Source: Camellia lanceoleosa | Taxonomy: Eukaryota; Streptophyta; Magnoliopsida; Ericales; Theaceae | DNA: 64,000 bases | NCBI GenBank assembly: GCA_025200525.1 | Contig: CM045763.1 | Span: 65,855,018 to 65,919,017 of the forward strand | Direction of reading: 5' to 3' | Shown: positions 59,328 to 64,000 of the stretch, piece by piece | Position numbering within the stretch: position 1 is the first letter of the stretch | Layout: each line of letters starts with the position of its first letter | Notes under the pieces: generated by a model | Seen by the model: only the letters and a program-made list of their open reading frames with translations | Told to the model about the DNA's origin: nothing | Database searches by the model: none | Program-made: the position numbers and the translations under genes

Positions 59328-59550
59328 CGCTCGAGCGGGGGAAGTGCCGCTCAAGCGGGGAAATCGAGCTCCCAGCATTTTTATCAGACATGGTGCCCGC
59401 TCGAGCGGGGAAGTTGACGCTCGAGCGGGGAGCTATGTAGTCAGGAAGTTCGCTCGAGCGGCCGAGTTCACGCTCGAGTGGGAATTTGAGGTAACCAGTA
59501 CTTTTGTGGACTTAAGGGTCCGCTCGAGCGGGGGAGTCCACGCTCGAGCG
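59328..59550. repeat. Paired CGCTCGAGCG palindromes
   Basis: Exact decamers lie at 59328, 59398, 59418, 59451, 59521 and 59541, with one-base variants at 59348 and 59471. They form four pairs, each 20 bp apart, with pair-to-pair distances of 70, 53 and 70 bp. GGGGAAG follows most copies. Confidence 0.85.
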
Positions 59551-59875
59551 GGGACCCTATTTTTCTGAAATCCTGTTTTTGCATTCTGTGTTCTGTTTTC
59601 CGTTCTCTTTCACCTGTAAGCACTCTTAGGCATATGTTAAGCATTGTAAATGAGTTAATGGGATAAGAATAAAGCCTAAAGAGGAATATGTGAATTAAAG
59701 AACGGATTGAGTTATTTGTGACCCGTATATGTTATGTGATGTGTAGGGTCAAGCTCCAGGGCAAATCTGCAAGCCGATCACTGTGAGTAATATCAATATT
59801 TGAATGCTTGTGAATGTTCAGTTGTTTATTCCCTTTAAGCTTATAAATTGCTACTTGGGATTGTGGATGTAAGAT

Positions 59876-60315
59876 GAACATGAATGGACCAAAGGTCGTT
59901 TTGTTAAACATGAATGGACCAAAGGTCGTTTTGATAAACATGAATGGGCCGAAGGCCGTTTTGATAAACATGAATGGGCTGAAGGCCGTTTGGCACGAAA
60001 GTGTATATGGGCCGAAGGTCGTTTGACACGAAAATGTATATGGGCCGAAGGCCGTTTGATATAAATGTGGGCCGAAGGCCGTTTGATATAAGTATGGGCC
60101 GAAGGCCGTTTGATATAAATGTGGGCCGAAGGCCGTTTGATAAATGATTGGGCCAAAGGCCGATTGATAAATGATTGGGCCGAAGGCCGATTGATGAATG
60201 AATTGGGCCCAAGGCCGTACGTTGCGTTTGGGACCTCAATTACTTAACTTACATATGTCTATGTATGTATGTATTAGTTGGAAATGCAAATTGGGCCCAA
60301 GGCCGTTTGATGTAT
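59876..60315. repeat. 27-33 bp tandem array with GGGCCGAAGGCCG core
   Basis: About twelve units, first ATGAATGGACCAAAGGTCG (30 bp), then TGGGCCGAAGGCCGTTTGAT (27 bp), with an isolated extra copy near 60292. The core GGCCGAAGGCC is self-complementary. Because most units are multiples of three, long repetitive open frames arise by chance on the minus strand (KRPSAH repeats), which I do not call as genes. Confidence 0.85.
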
Positions 60316-63300
60316 GTTGTTCCAATGTATGTTCTTTATTTGGTATTATTCACTGGGCTTTCGTTCACGCTCATTCATGTATTTGTAGGTGAGCCCAAAG
60401 AAGTCCAAACCCAGCCTCAGCGAAGTCAGTGTGGAACAACAAAGATTTTTGGGGAAGTCAGCCCTTGTGTCTCACGCATGAGACCCGCCTTCGCCTTTGT
60501 CGTTTGTTTCTATTCTGTTATGTTGGCGAAGTTTTGAGTACGTCTGTGTATAGTTTTGCTTGGTTGACTCAGTTTAGATGATCCTGTCTGAAAAGGATTT
60601 TATGGTACTGTGTTTTGTCGTGGGTTATTAACGTATATGCGCATGGTTTGTTTTAAAGTGCATATAAGCACGGCTCTAAGGACAAAGTTTTTAATTATTG
60701 CTTCCATTTTGCCCCTTTACTCTGTTGAGTTACGTCTGTTTTGGTTTGAGGCCGTAGGTAATCTCAGGATTACTGGCCGGTTATGTCCTTAACCCATAGG
60801 GGCGGATTCGGGTCGTGACAGAAGGGTAATGTCCCTATATGCTCACATTGTCTCTTCCTTCGCGTCAAACTCCCCAATAATCTGTCCAACAACCAATTGG
60901 GAATCATTGAACATTTGGATATGGTCTACCCTAATGTCTCTGGCTAGTCGAAGACCTGCTATCAGGGCCTCATACTCAGCTTCGTTATTACTTGCGTCAA
61001 ATAGAAAACGGAGGGCACATTTGAAGTACTCACCCTTTGGGGTGGTGAGGATCAGACTAGCTCCGCTACCTTTTTTTCGGGATGAACCGTCAACGTTGAG
61101 GGCCCACGAATGGGGATTGGCGGTCTCAGGGATGGCTTGCAGCTATGGGGAGAGCATGTATGGGGTAAGATTGATGAATTCCAGGATGAAATCAGCAACG
61201 GCCTGGCCCTTGATGATTGTTCAGAGATCTCATATTGGCTTAATTCGACAGACCATTACATGAGCTTGCCTGAGGACTCTAGTTGTTGCATAAATTTTTT
61301 TAAAGGTTGGTCTATAAGGACCACGATGGAATGGGATTAGAAATAGGGTCGGAAGCGTCTGGAGGTGATGACTAGAGCTAGAGCCATCTTCTCTAACAAG
61401 GGATAATTCTATTCGGTCCCCCGAAGTGCTCGACTGATGTAGTAAAAAGGTTGCTGGATCAAGTCTTTTTCTCTAATTAGGGCAGCATTGACCGCGGTGG
61501 TGGAAACGGCCAAGTAGAGGAAGAGGGTCTCCCCTAGGATTGCTTGGGGGAGTAGGGGAGGGTTCGCCATGCATGGTTTTAATTGTTAGAATGCCTGTTC
61601 GGACTCAGCGTTCCAGTCAAAGGCTGTCCGAAGCACCTTGAAGAATGGAAGGCACTTGTCGATTGCCCTGGATATGAAACGGTTGAGGGCCGCTACTCTG
61701 CCTGTAAGTCGCTGAACCTCTTTTACTGTTCTGGGAGACTGAATTTCTACCATGGACTTGATCTTTTCTGGATTAGCTTCGATACCTTTGTGGTTGACCA
61801 TGAACCCCAAAAACTTACCAGACCCAACACCAAAGGCGCACTTCTCTGGATTGAGCTTCATCTTATACTTACGTAAGGCCTGGAAGGTTTCTCGCAGGTC
61901 AGTTAGGTGGTCTGAAAAGAGTTTGCTTTTGACAAGCATGCCATCGATGTAGACCTCCATATTCTTACCTATTTGGTTTTTGAAAACGGCATTGACCAGT
62001 TGTTGGTAGGTGGCCCCCGCATTCTTTAAACCAAAAGGCATCACACGGTAATGATAAGTCCCTCTATCGGTAATGAAAGAAGTGTTCTCCTGATCGGTTG
62101 TATGCATTAAAATTTGGTTATAACCTGAGAACGCATCCATGAAGCTAAGCATCTGGTGTCCTGCTGTTGCGTCGACCAATAGATCTATCCTGGGTAGTGG
62201 GTAGCTATCTTTTAGGATAAGCTTGGTTAAGGTCGGAGTAATTGACGCAAAGCCTCCATTTGTCGTTACTTTTGCGAACTAGTACCATATTGGATAACCA
62301 CTTGGGATAGTCCACGTTTTTAATGAATTGGGCCTTTAACAGCTTGTCTACCTTAGCGGCGATGAGACTGTTGCGCTTTGGATGGAAGATGCACTGCTTT
62401 TGGCGGAACGATTGGAAGTGGGGCTTGATGCTGATGCGATGAGTAATAAAGGAAGGATTGATGCCTGGCATATCCAAATGAGTCCAAGCAAAAACATCAC
62501 TGTGTTCGATTAAGAGAGCCGTGAGATTGGCCTTGGCCTGAGGGGACAACTGGCTACCAATTTTAGTCGTCTTCGTTAGTTCACTAGAGTGGATGGGCAC
62601 TTCTATTAACTCTTCCATTGGTTCTCTCCTTATTAATTCCTCATCATCCCTGACGTCAAGACCTTCAATGATCATAGCTTCCTTTATTCTTACTTCCTTT
62701 AACGAAGTGACGTAACATTCTCTGGCCACGGTTTGCTCTCCCCTTACGGTGCCGACCCCATGATCGGTTGAAAATTTTATTGCTAGGTGATAAGTGGAAG
62801 TCACAACTTGGACAGCATTGAGAGCTGTGCATCCTAGTATGACGTTATAGGCGGAAGGGCAGTCGACAATTAGAAAGGTGAGAATCTTCATAGTTTGCCT
62901 TGGGTGGTCGCCGATAGTGAGTGGTAGGTCAATGGATCCTATGAAAATTACCCGATCTTCGGTGAAGCCAACTAAGGGGGTTTGCAAAGACGATAGTTTT
63001 TCTTCTCCAATCTGAAGCTGTTTGAAAGCATTGAGGAAGATAATGTCTGATGAACTACCATTGTCGATGAGCACACGTTGAAGTTTGTAGTTTGAAAGGA
63101 GAGAGAAAATGACCAACGAGTCATTATGGGGGTATCAGACACCTTCGCAATTCGTATCTGTGAAGGTTATCGATTTTGACCACCGATTAGGTTATTTGGG
63201 AGGTCGGTCGACCATTGTTACGTCCCTGTCTGACCCTTTTTTGATTCATCGAAGCTCGGCTCGTTGTGCCGACCGAGATAGTCCGCCGCACGCGAGTCCA

Positions 63301-64000
63301 CTTGCAATGACCCTGATTTCTCCTGTTGGGGGAGCGGGGGCTCTTGGAGCCCGAGATTGGTGTTAGGCTCTATCACCATCCCGTCAGGGTTGGTTGGTCG
63401 GTCGGTCTTGGCAGGGTACGTCTGTCATTCCGTTTTGGGTGGTCGGTCCTGGCCCTGCGGTGAGGTTAGGGCGTGGTAAACCGAGTTAAGCGTCTCTAAC
63501 GGACCAGGTCATCGACCTGATCCTTAAGATTGATGCATTCGTCCGTGTTATGGCCATGGTCATGGTGGAAGCGGCAGTATTTGGATTGATCCCGTCGGTT
63601 GGAAGGGAACTTGGAAGGTTGGGGCCATTTCAAGTTGTAATCTTGTTGGATTTGGTTTAAGACGTGCTCCATGGGTGTGTTAAAAGGGGTATACCGCTCA
63701 AAACGACTGGGTAGTCGGGGAGGTGTCACTCGGTCAGAGCGTGGCAGTTGGTCTGGATGAGGGTATTGGGAATGTCTAGGCTCCGATTCTTTTCTCTTGT
63801 CTTTAGGTTGTGGGGGTTTAGGTATGAAGTCTTGGTGGGCTGCGAAGGAGTCTTCTACATTCATGTATTTTTAGGCTTTGGCGAAGAGGGTGGCTATGGT
63901 CAATGGGGGGTTTTTGAAGAGGGAGAAAAAGAAATCTGACGGGCACAGACCGGCCATGAAGGTTGTTAAAATGACCTCATCGTGATTCTCCTCAACCTGG

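Larger units (their letters stand above)
58297..60820 (+). mobile_element. Solo LTR (2524 bp) in pol of Tat element 2
   Basis: It starts TGTGATACCCC and ends GGGTCGTGACA with a perfect TSD GAAGG (58292-58296, 60821-60825). It splits the second RNase H/linker region of pol. It is the same family as 6654-9104: same ends, a CTCTAG-GTAAG site early, CGCTCGAGCG repeats in the middle and TTCACTGGGCTTT near the end. No internal domain. Confidence 0.9.
56890..64000 (-). pseudogene. Tat element 2 gag-pol (partial, split by a solo LTR)
   Basis: The minus-strand order from the right edge is as follows. Gag: the C-terminal part has KNPPLTIATLF and MNVEDSF, then the zinc-like CRFHHDHGHNTDEC (63864-63496). 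Protease: LIDNGSSSDI (about 63070). RT: WRLCVNYSDLNQAYPK, a one-base frameshift at about 62205, then MPFGLKNAGATYQ and YIDG at 61940-61951. RNase H: QPFYYISRALRGTE (about 61440). Second RNase H: DGSSRKKGSGASL, NNEAEYEALIAG and NDSQLVVGQI (61090-60850), interrupted by the LTR at 58297-60820. The linker follows (58219-57863). The integrase has DYFTK, SNNGKQF and NGQVEV (57640-57162), and its C-terminus runs to about 56890. Stops replace tryptophans at about 57621 and 57560. The element continues past the right edge. Confidence 0.88.

Noticed and set aside
59851..60239. Minus-strand open frames of repeated KRPSAH-type residues
   Set aside because: They are by-products of a tandem DNA array with unit lengths divisible by three, with no start context or homology.

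Overview
This window looks like gene-poor, repeat-packed nuclear DNA of a flowering plant, probably a eudicot. I see no intact host gene, tRNA or rRNA. Almost every recognisable coding stretch belongs to a plant transposable element: Ty3/gypsy of the Tat lineage with a second RNase H, Ty1/copia, L1-type LINEs, CACTA elements, and Mutator- and Tourist-like MITEs. Most are broken by stops and frameshifts. The sequence is best read as insertions inside insertions, and many layers are dated by target-site duplications (TSDs) found by eye.

Left part (1-18.4 kb): a broken LINE ORF1 (RRM plus DUF4283, minus strand) at 0.26-1.6 kb; two Tourist-like MITEs sharing one TTA at 3.9-4.6 kb; a four-layer LINE/solo-LTR nest at 6.48-10.83 kb; more LINE tails; a Tat-type solo LTR at 12.7-13.6 kb; MITEs at 13.9-15.6 kb; and a candidate gene-carrying TIR element at 17.25-18.28 kb.

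Centre (18.48-38.51 kb): one complete but dead Tat-lineage retrotransposon on the minus strand (LTRs of 739 and 738 bp, TSD GTGTC). Its gag is interrupted by a MITE and by an 8-kb insert made of a 4-kb solo LTR (TSD GATAG) that itself holds another 4-kb solo LTR of the same family (TSD CATGC). Between pol and the 3' LTR it carries a second gene on the opposite strand. That gene appears to have a 5'UTR intron and three coding exons and encodes a coiled-coil protein. A tandem array of hairpin-forming 61-62 bp repeats separates the two convergent genes.

Right part (38.5-64 kb): a CACTA element (TSD ATA) carrying a 3'-truncated copia element; a long foldback MITE; a Mutator-like MITE identical in length (343 bp) to one at 15.2 kb; a CACTA element (TSD AAC) nested in CACTA-like repeats; then a second Tat element (52.0 kb to beyond the right edge, minus strand). 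This second element also has an opposite-strand coiled-coil gene in the same position and short repeats at the convergence point, and is split by a 2.5-kb solo LTR (TSD GAAGG).

The most interesting system is the repeated sense/antisense gene pair of the two Tat elements. Each has gag-pol on one strand, a separate putative plant-transposon (PF04195-like) coiled-coil gene on the other, and hairpin or short tandem repeats where their 3' ends meet. Antisense genes in Tat relatives are known (maize Grande gene 23), so novelty lies in the details. Other signals are paired CGCTCGAGCG palindromes 20 bp apart in two related LTRs, and heat-shock-like inverted boxes just upstream of an LTR TATA box.
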